Origin: Dillenia suffruticosa
Lineage: Eukaryota; Streptophyta; Magnoliopsida; Dilleniales; Dilleniaceae
Reading direction: 5' to 3'
NCBI GenBank assembly: GCA_033439265.1
Contig: JAVTVX010000002.1
Location: forward strand, 11,382,174-11,446,173
DNA: 64,000 nucleotides
Of this stretch, positions 1-12,712 are shown piece by piece. Under the pieces are notes generated by a model. That model saw nothing but the letters and a program-made list of their open reading frames with translations, was not told the origin of the DNA and did no database searches. Every line of letters starts with the position of its first letter. Within the stretch, counting starts at the first letter, position 1. The position numbers and the translations under genes were made by a program.

Positions 1-2837
1 AGCATTCTCTTCTAGTAGTCTCTGGTGATCAGCAGTTTTGCTTGCTAGTTCTTCTTTCAAATTTTGTACCTGAGTCAGGTACTCTGACATCTCATTATTA
101 ATCGTCTCAATATGTAACTCTGATTGGGCTTCATGGTTCTTTAGGGACTCTAGTTCCTGTTGCAAGACACTACCCTGATCCAGCAGAACCTGAATTTGAG
201 ATGATGTTTCATTGCTTACATGCGCCATTTGTTCTTCCAGATCAGCCTTCTGAGCTCGTAACAAATCCACCTCTCGCTGCAGACTGCTAAGTTGTTCCAT
301 CAAGGATGAAATTTGAGATGAGGCTTCTCTCTCTTCTTTCTTAGATGTCTTTTGCAGGGTAGAGAGTTCATCTTCTCTCTCAGATAGCTCTCTTTCCAAG
401 TCAGTAGTTCTCGCCTGAAGTCCACGCTTCTCCTCAGTCAACTTGTCTATTATAGAGTTACTGCTGTTTACCTTCTCTTCCAATTGGCTTTTCTCGGTGA
501 GTAAAAATTCAATCTCCGGTTCCATCTCCTTTATCCGCCCCACAAAACCCCTCTGCTCTTCCAGTATTTTCTCTTCATCGGCAATCTTGCTTGCTAACTC
601 CCTTTTTAGATTTTCTATCTGCAGTTCGAACTCTGATATTTCTTGATCCTTTTGCTGGAGTTGCAACTCTAAGTCGGTTATTTGGCTATTTGCAGTACCC
701 AATTCTTGTTGCATTGCACTGACCTGATCTTCAAAGCTTCTGACATGGTCTGACAATTCAATAGTTTTCTGGCCAATAAGTTGCTCCAATTCACCCTTCT
801 GTGTGCTTAAGCTATCCACCTCCAGCTGCAAAATTTTGACCTGGCCTCTCATGTTCTCTATTTCAGAGCATAACCGATGCTCATTATCCTCAAGCTTCTT
901 CATTAGAGAGGAAATCTCATTGCTTTTCTCATTGGACATAATTTCAAGCTTTGAGATTTGAGATTGCAGCCCTTGGTTTTCTTCTTCTAGCTGTTTAGCT
1001 TCGGTTTCCTTTTTCTCAATCTGTTCTTGCATTTCCTTCAGTTTTCTACTCAGCGAATCACGCTCCACTTCCAAGCTTGTGATATGTGCCTCCAAATCTG
1101 CTATTTGAGCTGATGATTCACTCTTGTGAACCTCATGCATCTCCCTAAGAGCCGGGAGTTCCCTCTCTCTTTCTCCTAGTCTGTTCTCATTCTCCTCGAG
1201 CTTCTTCAACAGAGAGGAAATCTTGTCACTTTTCTCAGCGGACATAATTTCAAGCTTTGAGATTTGAAATTGCAGCCCTTGGTTTTCTTCTTCTACTACT
1301 TTAGCTTTATCTGTCTTTCTGTCAATCTGCTCTTGCATTTCCTTCAGTTTGCCACTCAGTGAATCATGCTCCACTTCCAAGGTTGTTATATGTCCTTCCA
1401 AACCAGCTATTCTAGCTGATGACACAGTCTTATGGATCTCATGCATCTCCCTAAGAGTTAGGAGTTCCCTTTCTCTTTCTCCCAGTTTGTCCTTCAACTC
1501 CTGGGCCTCAGAAATTAGTTCTTGGATCTGGTTCTGCACTTGCTCAATCTCTTTCGAACTCTCTGAAAGTTTCAAGGCTAGAGACCTATTATCTTCTTCT
1601 GCAGATCTGATAGTCTCGCTCAACTCTGCAACTTCTTGTTTTGCTGATTCCGCTTGCTGCTTCATATACAATGCTTCCCCAGTAACAGATTCTACTTCTT
1701 GCTTAAGAGTTTCATTCTCAGCTTCATTTTGAGCAGCTATAACTCTTAGATCTTCAATAGTTTTTCTTCCCTCTTCAATCCTCTCCAAAGCTACCTTATT
1801 CTCCATAATTAAGGTATTTTTTTCACTTTTTAACTCTTCAATCATCTGACTCAATTCAGCTTCTAACCTACCAGTTCCATTCAGTTTTATATTAAGATCT
1901 CCATTTTCAGCCAGAAGTGCTGATTTTTCAAAACTCAGCCTTTCATTATCAATCCTCAATCCTCCAATTACATCTTCTAGTTCTTCCATCTGGTTCACAG
2001 CTTTCTCCAGTTCAACATGCAGAGCTTCCTTTTCTCTATTTGTGGCTGACAACTTCTCCTTCAGGTCTGCAACCTCAGCTCTTGCGGTTTCAAGCTCTTG
2101 CCTCATGCTTTCTGCCACCTCACTTCCAACCACTCCATTGTTGTTGCCCTTTTCCTTTAACGAATAATCAGACTCCGAGTCAGAGCTGGAATCGGACGAA
2201 GAATCGGTTCCCTTCTTTTCCCTTCTGCTGCCAACTTTTCTCCGTAGCTCACCAGTGAGATGATCATACCGATCATAGAGGGAATCATAATGTTTATGGA
2301 AATCCTCAATGAGCCTAGAGAGTCGTTCTCTCTTTGACTTCTTTGTTGAGCTCTCATTGCCCTCTTCTTGCTCTTCATCATTTATTAGCTCCATGATCTT
2401 GCTCATCTTGTCCTCAACTTCTGCAAAGAGTAGGTATTTTCTGAATCAAGCACTTATAAGACCCATCAAAACGAAGCAAGAAAAATGAGTGATCAACTGC
2501 AGCAATCGCAGGATGAAATAATTAAATAATTTGAGTAAAGTGCCTGATGCTAATATTCTCCTAACTGTACCAATTGCTTGAATATGCAAAGCAGGCAGTT
2601 TGTATCATAACAAATTATATCATAGTTGGATGGAACAAAATGCAAGAAACCATAATGAAGGTGTATGTTCTAAAATACAATACAGAATGAGAGTTAGAAG
2701 TACCTAGTTTGGATCCTTTCAGATTCTCATCATTTTCAGGATCGATATGACTCCCGAAGAATGACTTTATTGACTCCCTCCAATGCCCACTCTTCATCAT
2801 CTCTCCTCCAGTCCTTTAACAAAGTTTTCAGGTGACT
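1..2837 (-). CDS. CIP1: COP1-interactive protein 1 (CIP1), N-terminal part
   Basis: Coding exon 1 runs 2800 down to 2704 (ATG at 2800-2798, donor GT at 2703). Exon 2 starts at 2420 after an AG acceptor and stays open to position 1, so the gene is cut by the window edge; about 839 residues are visible. The N-terminus (HWRESIKSFFGSHIDP, then IEDFHKHYDSLYDRYDHLTGEL) matches the NAB/KIP1-like actin-binding region at the start of CIP1 proteins. A Ser/Asp-rich linker follows, then continuous heptad-rich coiled coil (Glu, Lys, Leu, Gln). In Arabidopsis CIP1 is a cytoskeleton-associated protein that binds the RING/WD40 light-signalling regulator COP1; that role is family knowledge. The exon from about 2837 to 2801 is 5' UTR. 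A 306-bp in-frame duplication lies within the coiled coil. The identification is firm; the C-terminus cannot be seen. Confidence 0.9.
880..1491 (-). repeat. 306-bp in-frame tandem duplication inside CIP1
   Basis: Two adjacent units, 880-1185 and 1186-1491, are near-identical on the plus strand and correspond to 102 codons each. Both encode the same series of blocks, including KLKEMQEQI, EEENQGLQ and QISKLEIMS. The period is divisible by three, so the coiled-coil frame is kept. Confidence 0.85.
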
Positions 2838-3461
2838 GCAATTCAAGGCTAGATAATCTTCATCCTAAAGACTTGAGACCTGAAAACGTAATCAAGGAGG
2901 TCACAAACTTTTGGAGTGCTGAAGAAACATACTTCACCTCCTTGAAAGCGCTATGCATTATGTTCTGTGTCTTTTGAAATACTGAAAAACGACACCACGT
3001 GATTTCTCGAAGAATTTTGAAATGGAAATGCAGAGAATAATTCTAAATAATGAGGTCAAGCAAAATCATCGAATATAAAAGATATGCAAAAGTAACAAGA
3101 GAAGGAGACCTGATGAAGTTAGAACAATGGTCCTTAAGGACAATGCTTAAAACAGCTCCTCTCATTTAAAATTGTTTGACTACTACCTTAAAAAAGTAAA
3201 ATAAATAATCCGTAAATGAGACAAACCTTAAACTCTATGCACTCAAATTGCATTTTTAATTTTTATTTTCTAATCCTTTTTTGATGCCCTTTAGAAAACT
3301 TTCCAGAAATCGAAATTTCCAAGAATGTTTATCTGAATTTTAACAACAACAGCCCAACCACTTTCAGGTCCCCAAATGTCAGTTTTAACCCACCATAGTA
3401 ATTTGCAATCCCACATGGCTTTATTATTGCTTCCTTAATATATATACTCTCTCTCTCTCTC

Positions 3462-3463
<2 letters not shown>

Positions 3464-3504
<41 letters not shown>
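3464..3504. repeat. (GT)n microsatellite
   Basis: A CT-rich stretch (about 3447-3463) passes into about 20 GT units. It lies in the 5' UTR intron of the CIP1 gene. Confidence 0.95.
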
Positions 3505-3505
<1 letters not shown>

Positions 3506-3741
3506 TTTGTGTACTATCATAAGATCTTAAAGGCACCATATGATTCATAAGGGACACAGCGCTAAATATAGAATAATAAAAAAGGATGATTCACTTTCCA
3601 TTAAAAAGTGAATTAAAGGAATTTTGGGGGAAGTTACTAATCACCAAAAGCACTCATTTCATTTAATCAAATCTTCAGCTTTATAAGAAAATCCAATTCG
3701 ATTCGGATTAAAATTAGCAAAAGCAAAACTCTTCATGATCA

Positions 3742-3745
<4 letters not shown>

Positions 3746-3793
<48 letters not shown>
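3746..3793. repeat. (GA)n microsatellite
   Basis: About 24 AG units lie just upstream of the second CIP1 5' UTR exon. In the transcript direction this reads as a (CT)n tract next to the splice donor of that exon. Confidence 0.95.
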
Positions 3794-3796
<3 letters not shown>

Positions 3797-3799
3797 CAC

Positions 3800-4310
3800 C
3801 TGAAACTGAATTCACAGATGTCTCTTAGCTCCACTGATCTGGCTTCACCCCCTAAAAAAAAAAATCAAAATGCGGGTTTTGATTTCAAGAACCTTGAAAA
3901 TTCAAAATAAATGAAAAATTAGATTTTTAAAGTTCTCAGACAAAAGATCTGATTTTTCTTTTGGGGATTCAACAAAAAACAAAGAGACTATCGGGTCAAA
4001 ACTAAGTCAAAAAAGAAGTAAAATCAAAATCCTACTGAATTGAACTTCATAATCAAGTTTCTTTGTACCCAAAGTGATTATTCAAGAAATGAAGATTCAA
4101 GTAAACGAGTGGAATTATTTAAAAGGATAATTTGAAAAAAGAGATGTTACCTGAGAATTATTCGGAGTGGTCAAGGAGAGTCCGGAGTCTGATGTCATGC
4201 AAAGCAACTCCAACCTCTCAAACTTCAACTTGGTCGACCCCAACATAGAGATAATCGAAATTCCTCGGATCCTTTCCTTTCTTTTAAAATTTTGTAGAGA
4301 GAAAGAGAGA
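3800..4310 (-). other. CIP1 5' UTR exons and UTR introns
   Basis: Two non-coding exons are suggested by splice signals on the minus strand. One runs from about 4310 to 4151 (CTCAG then gtaaca). The other runs 3851-3800 (T-rich acceptor tract ending in AG, then donor TTCAG/gtgaat). A third junction near 2838 (ttgcag) would start the first coding exon. The long 5' UTR intron between 3799 and 2838 carries a (GT)n tract at 3464-3504 and a (GA)n tract at 3746-3793. Transcript data would be needed to fix the start site. Confidence 0.5.
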
Positions 4311-4324
4311 GAGAATGAATAAAT

Positions 4325-5645
4325 TGGAAAAAATCACGAAAATGTGAACACGAGATTTTATCTAATTAATTAATTTATTTGAATTTGGGTTTCTCTTTCT
4401 GCATAAGTGAACACGAAAGGAGCTTTGTCTGAACTAGAGCACTCATATGGAATCTTTGGACCTTCTCGCTTTTCCAAAAGCCCTTTGATTTGTGTTTTAT
4501 TACAGAAATGTCCACTCAAAACCCTACAGATTTATTCTCCATACGACAATTTGGTCATATAATACGAGTCATTCAAATTGTCGTAATGCTTCGAAAAATC
4601 CCACGATATGTCGGTGCCACGTCATCAAGTTTCCCGCGCTTTTTGTTCTTTGTCTTGTCTCCGGAGTGAAGTTTTTGAAGTTGGGTCCACATCATATCCA
4701 TGAAAAAAATATATATAATTATGAGTTGTCTCCGGAATTACAAGATAAAGAGATAACCCTTTAAAATAAAAAATTATTAAAATTCTTATTTAAAAAAAAA
4801 ATTAATTGATTAGATATCCTGCAGATTACTTCGGCCTATGATTATGAAATAAAAAAAATATCAAAATTCTTACTCTTAAATTATATTGAGTTTTTTCTTA
4901 TAAATTATTAATATTCAATAATTATTTTATATATAATTAAATTCGATTGTAATAGAATTATATTTTTAATGAACAAAATATTTTTTAATATTTTTTATTT
5001 AGGAGAGTTAAATCTAATATTTTATTTAAAAAATATCAAACCCAATTAATGAATCAATTAATTATTTCACTTCCGTCACGCGGTGTGACAATTAAAGTCG
5101 TTTGTCTAAAAATAATTTAAAAATTATCTTAAATAAATTATTTTAATTGAAAATAAAGATTAAACTATTTTCAGATTTAAAATTTGATGGTTTTTTTTTA
5201 TATAAATAAAGTTTATTCAATTAGTTTGGAAATTGATGCACATGGGATGACATGGGCCCCTTGTGAGTTGGATTATGGTCGGTCCAGATTTGAACTTATC
5301 ATTTTTTTGTCTTTTCCCTCAATTGCATGGTCAAGCCAGATCTCTATTAGTACTTAATATCTTAGCTTAATTTATGTTATTTTTAAAAAGTATTATGTCA
5401 TTGACATGTTACACTTGGCCAAAACTTCCCTTTGAATTCCACATTATATTGCATGACTGGTTGATGTTTACATTGTTAACAATACCATCTTTAGAGATTC
5501 ACATAGTTTATTTCTTATTAATTTTTAAAATAATATTGTGTTTCTGGGTAAAAGAAATAGTGAAAGTTAACTAAAATCCCACATATAATAAGTTTAGAAA
5601 TAAAGATTATAATTTTAATAAAGTCAAATAACATTTAAAATTGAA

Positions 5646-5681
<36 letters not shown>

Positions 5682-6136
5682 CATGCAAACAGCTGTCAGT
5701 TTTCCTCCCTCTCCCTTCGCCTTGTCGATGCAAAGCAAGTTTTATACCTCCAGGAAACAAGTTTTGGCACTACCTTAAATAAACAAATATCTTATCAATG
5801 GATTCCAAATTTTAGAAATAAAAAAAATTATGTTGGGAAAGTTTCTTTTATAAATGATCCGATAGTAATTCGAATCAGATCAGTCAAAATATGACTCTAT
5901 GTACGATTGTGAAGCAAAAAAAAAAAAAAAAAAAAAAAAAATCTCATATCTTGATTTCTTTGCAAACTGAATGAATGAATCATATCAAATGTTAAGGTTA
6001 CAAGATATATAGCTTAAGGGGCATCTACCAATTTTGTCATCAAGAAGCCCACTTTGCTTCATGTGGAAAATAGTCGGATTGAACAATTACAAGAGTGATT
6101 AATTTACTAAAAGAATTGAAAGGAAGAACCTAGCAG
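4325..6136. other. Intergenic region between the two CIP1-like genes
   Basis: This holds the CIP1 promoter side and the 3' flank of the upstream paralogue. It is strongly AT-rich with an (AT)n run at 5651-5678 and a poly-A tract at about 5917-5941. The short open frames here are low-complexity and have no recognisable protein. I see no RNA gene or mobile-element ends. Confidence 0.7.
4600..4645 (-). promoter_or_regulatory. ACGT-core element and E2F-like site upstream of CIP1
   Basis: The sequence gtgccacgtcatc at about 4612-4624 reads TGACGTGGCAC on the minus strand, a bZIP-type ACGT element of the kind bound by HY5 and ABF factors. It is followed by tttcccgcgc, which matches the E2F consensus TTTCCCGC. 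Both lie roughly 0.3 kb upstream of the inferred first exon of CIP1. The motif matches are direct; any function is inference. Confidence 0.35.
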
Positions 6137-8962
6137 CTAGAGGGACTTCTTTAGGGTAGTGGTGTTTCTGACTTCAGCCTTCATTTTTAAGATCACTTCT
6201 CTGAAATGAAGGCAGCGACGCCTTTGGTACTCAATCCCCATGCAGAGCTGTCTAATGGCCTCCCTCTTCTCCTCGCCTAAAGAAATCATTTCTTCATGTT
6301 TCACTTTTACCATCTTCTCCAAGTCCACCACCTTCTTCTCAAGTTGACTTACACATTTTATCAGATAGGACTTCTCACTCTCCTCTTTCCTCAACTTGTC
6401 TTCCAATCGAGAAAAAGCTTCTTTCAGACTTGATTCCTTCTCAGACATGTTCTGCAGTTGCTGAGCTAGATTGTCGACTTGCTTCTTCAGTTGTTCTGCC
6501 TCTTTATTTCTCCCCACAATCCAAGTTTTAGCCAACTGAAGCTCAGTGGTCAGATCAGAAATGCGGAGGGAGTAGTTTTGGCTGTCCTCCTCCAACTTAC
6601 TAAACACCGAGTTTAGTCCAGACACTGCATCCTTAGTTGTCTCAGAGATATTGTATATTTTCTGAAGCATTTCATCAAGTGAGCCATGTTGTTCCTCACA
6701 TTTGTCTTTTGTTCTTCTGTAGCCTTCTTTGGTTTCAGCATGTAATTGTTCTGCAATGAGGATTCTTCGGCTTAGAATACGTAGATTGTCTTCAAATTTC
6801 TTGCGGATTTCTTCTGACATTTCTTCCATCTTCCTTTCTGCAATTTGGATAGTTGATTTGGACTGTCGAAGCAAACGTCTAGCATTTTGCTTGTACTCTT
6901 CGTTCAGCTTGGTGATGGCATCATCCTTTTCTTTCAAAGCTTTTTCCTGGTCTCCCTGAAAAGAATCAAATGGATTTCTCAGTGTCTGAAGGCATCGAGG
7001 AGTCTGCAATGACTCCAACTCCCATTTCAGGTTACCAATCTGTGTTGTTAAAGCCTCGGCTTTCTTCTCAAGAGACACAAGTTGATCGCTTCTCTCAGCT
7101 AATATTATCTCCTGTTCAGAAATTTTGTCCTGCAGAAGTTTCTTTTCTTCATCCAACTGATCTACTTCTTGGTTTTTGATTCTTATCTTCTGTTCCAGCT
7201 CCAATTTCTGGTTACATAAAGAGATCATCTCCAGTTCGAGGTCCTTTACCTGTACTTTTAGCCCCTCATTCTCTTCCACCATCTTCTCCAAATTGTTCAT
7301 CCGGTTCCTCTCCATCTCAGAAATTCTGCCCATCAGTACCTTCCTTTCCTTTTTCAACTGATCTATATCAAGGCTTTGAGAGCATATCTCGTCTTCCAAC
7401 CCAGCTTTCTGACTGCAGCAGGAGCCAAGTTCGAGCACCAAGTCCTTAACACGTGCTTCAAGTCCTTCCTTCTCTTCCACCATTTTTTCCAAATCATTCA
7501 ATCGGTTTCTCTCAAACTCTGTGATTCTGCCTTGCAATCCATTTCTTTCCTCTTTCAACTGATTTAAGCAATCGTTTCTAGCACTGAGCTCCTCTTCCAA
7601 TTCAAGTTTTTGACTACAAAGAGAGCTCACCTCAAGTTCCAAGTCCTTAACCCGTGCTTCAAGTCTGTCCTTCTCTTCCAGCATTTTCTTTTGATCATTG
7701 TTCTTGCTCGCTAGTTTATTTTTAAGGCTGTCAAGTTTCTTTTGGTATCTCGCAATTTCTTCTTTCTGATTTTCTGTTTGTGATTGGCCTTTCTGACTGT
7801 GCAAGGACTCCAATTCCATTTGCAGGTCATTAATGTGGTCCCTTAAGCCCTGAATCTGAGCCAATGATGATTCATTTTCATGCGCAATCTGTGCCTCTAA
7901 TTCGCCTTTCTGGGTGCTTAAACTCTTCATCTTCTTTCTTAGATTCCCAACCTCTTCCATCAAGTCCTTTATTTTGGACTCTGAATTCTTTGTTAGAGCA
8001 GAAAGTTCAATCCCTTGCTGCTTTAATGATGTTTCGAGCCTTGAATTTTGAGCATGCAGTGCTTGGTTCAACTGCTGCAATCGTGTTATTTCGGATAATT
8101 GACCTCCAATTTGTACTTCTAATCTCTTTATTTGAGCATATGCTTGGTTGTTCAGTTCTGTCTGCCCGATTTTCTCCTGCAACTTGCTGCATTCATCCAT
8201 AATTTTTATCCGTTGTTCTTGCTCAGCCTCAGCTTCGAGTTTCAAATCCTTGATGGCCTTTTCAGCTTCATGTACTTCCATATTCAAGGCTTCCTTCTCC
8301 TCACCTGCAGAGGTCAGTTTCTGCTTCAGCTCAGCAATTTGAAGGTTTGCATTTTCTAGTTCTTGCCTAAAACTCTGAGTCACTTTGTGCAGATCTTCAG
8401 TGGTAGTCATATCCTCTGAAGAAAAATAATCTAATTCTGATTCTGAGTTGGATGGAGACATGAATGGACCTTCATTCTCTTTCTTGTCATAGATACTTCT
8501 TATGTCTCCTCTGAGTTGATTGTAAAGAGCATACAGTGACTGGTATTTTTTGTGGAATTCCTCCACAAGTTCTATGACTTCTGACCTTTTTTTCGAGTTC
8601 TTTTGAAGTTGCTCTGATGCTTTCTTATTCTTTCCATCTTTTATCAGCTTCAAGATCCTTGTTCTTATGTCCTCAATTTCTGCCAAAGGTAGCAAAACAT
8701 TAGAATCACAATCACAATCAGAATTATATACTAGATAAGAGAAACTTCTCTTTTCGTCACCAAAAACCTTATATACCCGACATTGCGCAGCACCCTCATG
8801 GTAATGCCAAGACGGGCATCGCCGGGGACTCTTTTGGGAAGCAAAAAATGAAGTTTATAAGGATTATTGGAGAAAGAACGCACCTAATAAGGTCCTCTTC
8901 AGTTCTTCATCTTTCTCAACATTAATGTGAAACTCAACAAGGTCCTTTAGTGACTTTGTCAT
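6137..8962 (-). CDS. CIP1-like long coiled-coil protein (At5g41780-type paralogue)
   Basis: Two coding exons: 8962-8884 (ATG at 8962-8960, donor GT at 8883) and 8679-6137, giving 873 residues. The joint yields the continuous reading TLLEIEDIRTRILKLIKDG. The N-terminus is a shortened version of the CIP1 start, then VIELVEEFHKKYQSLYALYNQLRGDI aligns with the NAB-like segment of CIP1. The rest is coiled coil, with three about 67-residue repeats in the middle. The C-terminal block GEEKREAIRQLC followed by Arg-rich sequence is typical of CIP1 C-termini. It sits head-to-tail upstream of CIP1, so the pair is a tandem duplication. A role as a cytoskeleton-linked scaffold is inferred from the family. 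COP1 binding is not shown by the sequence. Confidence 0.88.
7078..7680 (-). repeat. Three tandem about 201-bp coding repeats
   Basis: Units at about 7680-7480, 7479-7279 and 7278-7078 encode diverged copies of a 67-residue block of the form EE(K/N)-L--VKDLELE---C-QK-LE, ending LEKMV in the first two. The period is a multiple of three, which preserves the coiled coil. Confidence 0.75.
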
Positions 8963-10339
8963 TCCTATTTTTGTCTTTTGGACAATTCTCTCTCTCCAAT
9001 CAGCAAAAATCAGGAGAAGATGATCTTCATTTCCAGGGAAAAAAAAAAGACTGAATATCTGAAAATAAAGAAAAAAAAAGGGTAAAATTATTATCCTTAA
9101 ACTTAAAGCATATTAACCTGAAAAAGTGACCCCCATTTTTGCTTAAACAATATCAGAATGGGTAAAAAACCAAAATATCATCTATCGAGATCTTCTAAAA
9201 TAAGTTTAAGATTTAATTTTCCCACATTATATGATTATATGTAAAGACAATCTCAGAAGAAAAAAGAAACACTGGACCAAAATCTCTGTCATAAATTCTC
9301 CAAAACCATAGGAGACACTAATTCAATAATAGAGTCAATCATTTCCAATAATCTATTCTAGTTGTAATTCCATGTTAAAAATCTCAACAAAATGATGCTA
9401 AAGAGCTATTTCTTGCCATGGTCATACCCACAAGTGTTAACTGGTCCCACCTCCTCTCATTTCAACTCAGTAAAAAGGGCAATTTCTTAACAAACATTTT
9501 TACACATTTTGCTGTAAGATCTCATAAAAAATGGAGGGGAATTGCAAGAGTTCTTGTCATGGAGGATTACAATGCGACAAGAAACAGGTTGGTCCTTGAA
9601 TTTCCACAACCACCCTCTTATTGTACTGGAGATTCATGAGAAAGGGATTGCATTTACAGTTGAAATGTTGGGATCCTCAGGCGGATGACATAAACACATA
9701 TGAGAAAGTCAAATGTATTACCTAAGAGCAAGATTTTTGAAGGAACCCCACTAGGTTCCAAAACTCATTAACAATTTTTAACACAAACAAATGAATGCAA
9801 TAAATGTGACTAATTTCTACTTTTTTTAATCCCATATGTCCTAACACTTCAAGAGCCACACAAACCCAATGGAGATCTTGCAAAGACGGACATGCTAACA
9901 AACAGGAGGATTCAGATTGACAACAACAACCCCCAAAAAAAAACACATAACAGTAGCAGACAAGATTTGACCCCAACAATTTGCAGTAAAACCAAATCCC
10001 ACAACCTGTCAATGGGCCCTCTGAAAAATTTATGTGAATAAAAAAAAAGAATTCGTTAAAATTTAAATGTTAGTTTTGTCATCAATTCATGAAAAAATTC
10101 AAACGTAAATTCAAAAGGGAGGAACATATTGATTCAAGAAGAGAAGAACAAAAAGAAAGAAAAGTGGGGGCGAGGAGAGTTACAAGAAGAGACAAAGAGA
10201 CATTGCGGATTAGAAGGAAAAGCAGATCGGAAATTAAAGCAAAAAGTTAAGATGCAATTACTTGACGTAATGGTGTTTTTAAGGTTCGGTGGAGAACGCA
10301 AATCAGAATTAACAACCATAATAGGTACCATGATAATTA

Positions 10340-10440
10340 CCTTTGAATCTCAAACCTTCCAAAAACTCGATATTCCAGACTGCCATTTATAAACAAATCC
10401 AAATATTCGAAGAGAAGAGAAGAGAAGAGAAGAGCAGAGA
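10340..10440 (-). promoter_or_regulatory. Putative core promoter and first UTR exon of the CIP1-like paralogue
   Basis: On the minus strand a TATA box (TTTATAAATGG) lies at about 10383-10393, downstream of a CT-rich tract (GAGAA repeats on the plus strand, 10409-10449). About 45 bases further on, near 10342, is a good splice donor (TTCAAAG/gtaatt). This fits a short first exon spliced to the coding exon near 8962 across a 1.3-kb intron. RNA evidence would be needed to confirm it. Confidence 0.4.
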
Positions 10441-10449
10441 AGAGAAGAG

Positions 10450-12700
10450 AGAATATATTATTATTTTAAAATGGTGAGAGTGACAACTTGGCGTCGTGCT
10501 ACTGAATACATCTTTTATTTTAATATATGATATTCGGATTTGGGAAGTGCCTTTTCAGGATATTATAACTCAAGTTATGTTTTATATCCGAAAAACCACT
10601 CGGAATTTCTTTGATTTTCTTAGCCAATAAGATTCCGCCGGCTCTATGTAAAACGACAAACCTTCTTCTTTTCTTTTATTATTATTATTTTTTTTTTTAT
10701 AATTAGAAACTTATTTAATTTTGACGTCAAAGCTAGTTAGCGTGTTTTGATATTTGTACAGAATATTTAGAAGAATAAAATTAATATTATATATAATTAA
10801 AGAAAAATTAATATATTATCATTAATTATCGATAAATCTATTTATACTTTTCTTAAATTTATCTTTTAAGAACTCTTATCACAGAATAAAATTAATTTTT
10901 TATACGTATTTCAGGGAGCGAGGGGAAGCAAGTATACTAAAACCCTAACATGTTATTTATGATAAAGTAAAAAATTAAGCTCAATTTTATTAAACTATTA
11001 AGGCAGATTTAAAATAAACTTTAACCACTCCTTTAGAATGTCTTAATATATATAATAATTATTTAATATAAATTATATTTAAAATATATTTATATATAAT
11101 TAGTTATATAGTTTGGTGTATCATGCTAATGAGTTAAGCCAAATAAAAATAGACCAAACATGTTTAACTAAATTATATTCGAGTTAATCAAGGGTATGAT
11201 AGGCTAGGCAACTAGAGGCTTATGAAAAATTTAGCTAATTTTTACCTCTTTTTTTTTTTGTTTTTAAAGTATCGTATTTGAAATCATAATCCGACTAATC
11301 AGATTTAAACGTCTGCGGAACCTTATTTAGGGGATTATTCTCTCAAAATAGTCTTTTTCTTTTCAAATTTCGAATCCAAAACTTGATGAAGGGGTTGATA
11401 GGATTTAAATGTGTATAATATTTATAATTGATTTTGTATTATTTTTGAATAAATATTACACTAATATTTATATTTTGTGACATTTAATTTAGAAAGCGAC
11501 TTATTATTGAAAAGAAAGAAAAATAAGCTAAATTGGACTAATTTTGTAAAGTATGAAAAATTGAACAACAATACTCTTTTATTAGCACGTGGACACTGGA
11601 TCTCAAGAGGCAATGCAATATTTACTGCAATAAAAAATTTCTTTCCCGATTGCACACTCAAGAAGAATTTGGGATGGAATTAGAGATATTAAAAATATTT
11701 ATTCCATTCCTAATATTTATGAAAAGAAATTTTTAAACATGTAAATCTCTTAAAATATTATCTTTTAGAAAATTTACTTTTTATTTTGTTTAGTAGTATT
11801 CTAGGGCTACACTCTTATATATATAGGAGTGTTACATATTGTTTAAACATTCTTGGAGGCAGCCCCAAGGGGGCAGCAGCCACCACATCCAGGAAAGCAC
11901 ACAAGAGGCAACCGGGAAGGATGAGCATTCTTCTTATACTTTTCATTTTATTTTCCAACAATAATTATTATTGTGAGTTTTCTTTTATTATGAGTTTATT
12001 CTAATTTCTTTTTTAATCAAAAGATTATTGAAATCTTGATAAATGATAATTACGAGATCTAAAATGATCTTATTTGCTTGATATTTATGGGTATTTATTA
12101 ATCTCTATATTTAATATTTATGATTGGTTTTTGGATTGTTAAATAGATGGATATGTTTAATAACTCCAAAATAATCTATAATCATTTAAAAACAGTAAAA
12201 TTTGTGTGTTTTTAATAGAGTGATAATTGATATAGTTTTATAATCTCGCAAGCGGTAGGATTTATGTCAAGAGATTAAATAATCTAATTTAAATAAATTC
12301 ATGTTGGAATTTTCTGATTAGAATTGGGTCTCTCTAAATCGTAATACTGTCAGAACATTAAATCCAACGAGAGTCTCTTGGGTTATTTTTCGATTAGAGA
12401 AATAATTAACGATAGTATCTGCTGAAAAAATAAAGAAAGATCGGTCGTTTCGTAATATTTAACGACTATAACAATTTATTCGTATAATATCGAGTAATTT
12501 CTATATCGATAATCAATCAAATATGTCAAGATGGAAATAACTCCTTTGGCTAGGTTTTCTCTCATTGATATTCTCTCTTTTAATTGGCATTATTTAGTTG
12601 TTTTATTTTAGTTAATTTTCATTGATTTATTTATTTTTGTTAGATTTAAATCATCTCTCAAACCCCCATATTTTCATTTTCCTTGAAAGAGATAAATCTA
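10450..12700. other. AT-rich intergenic DNA, possible decayed LTR on its right side
   Basis: No gene is visible. A TATA-like run near 11815-11825, a GC-richer patch at about 11855-11920 and the stretch leading to the 12713 palindrome are compatible with a decayed plus-strand LTR of roughly 1 kb that ends at the palindrome. I could not find a second LTR. Around 11280-11350 there is a diverged repeat-like stretch mentioning the same gactaatc block seen near 61775. Confidence 0.35.
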
Positions 12701-12712
12701 CAGTTCCCTGTA

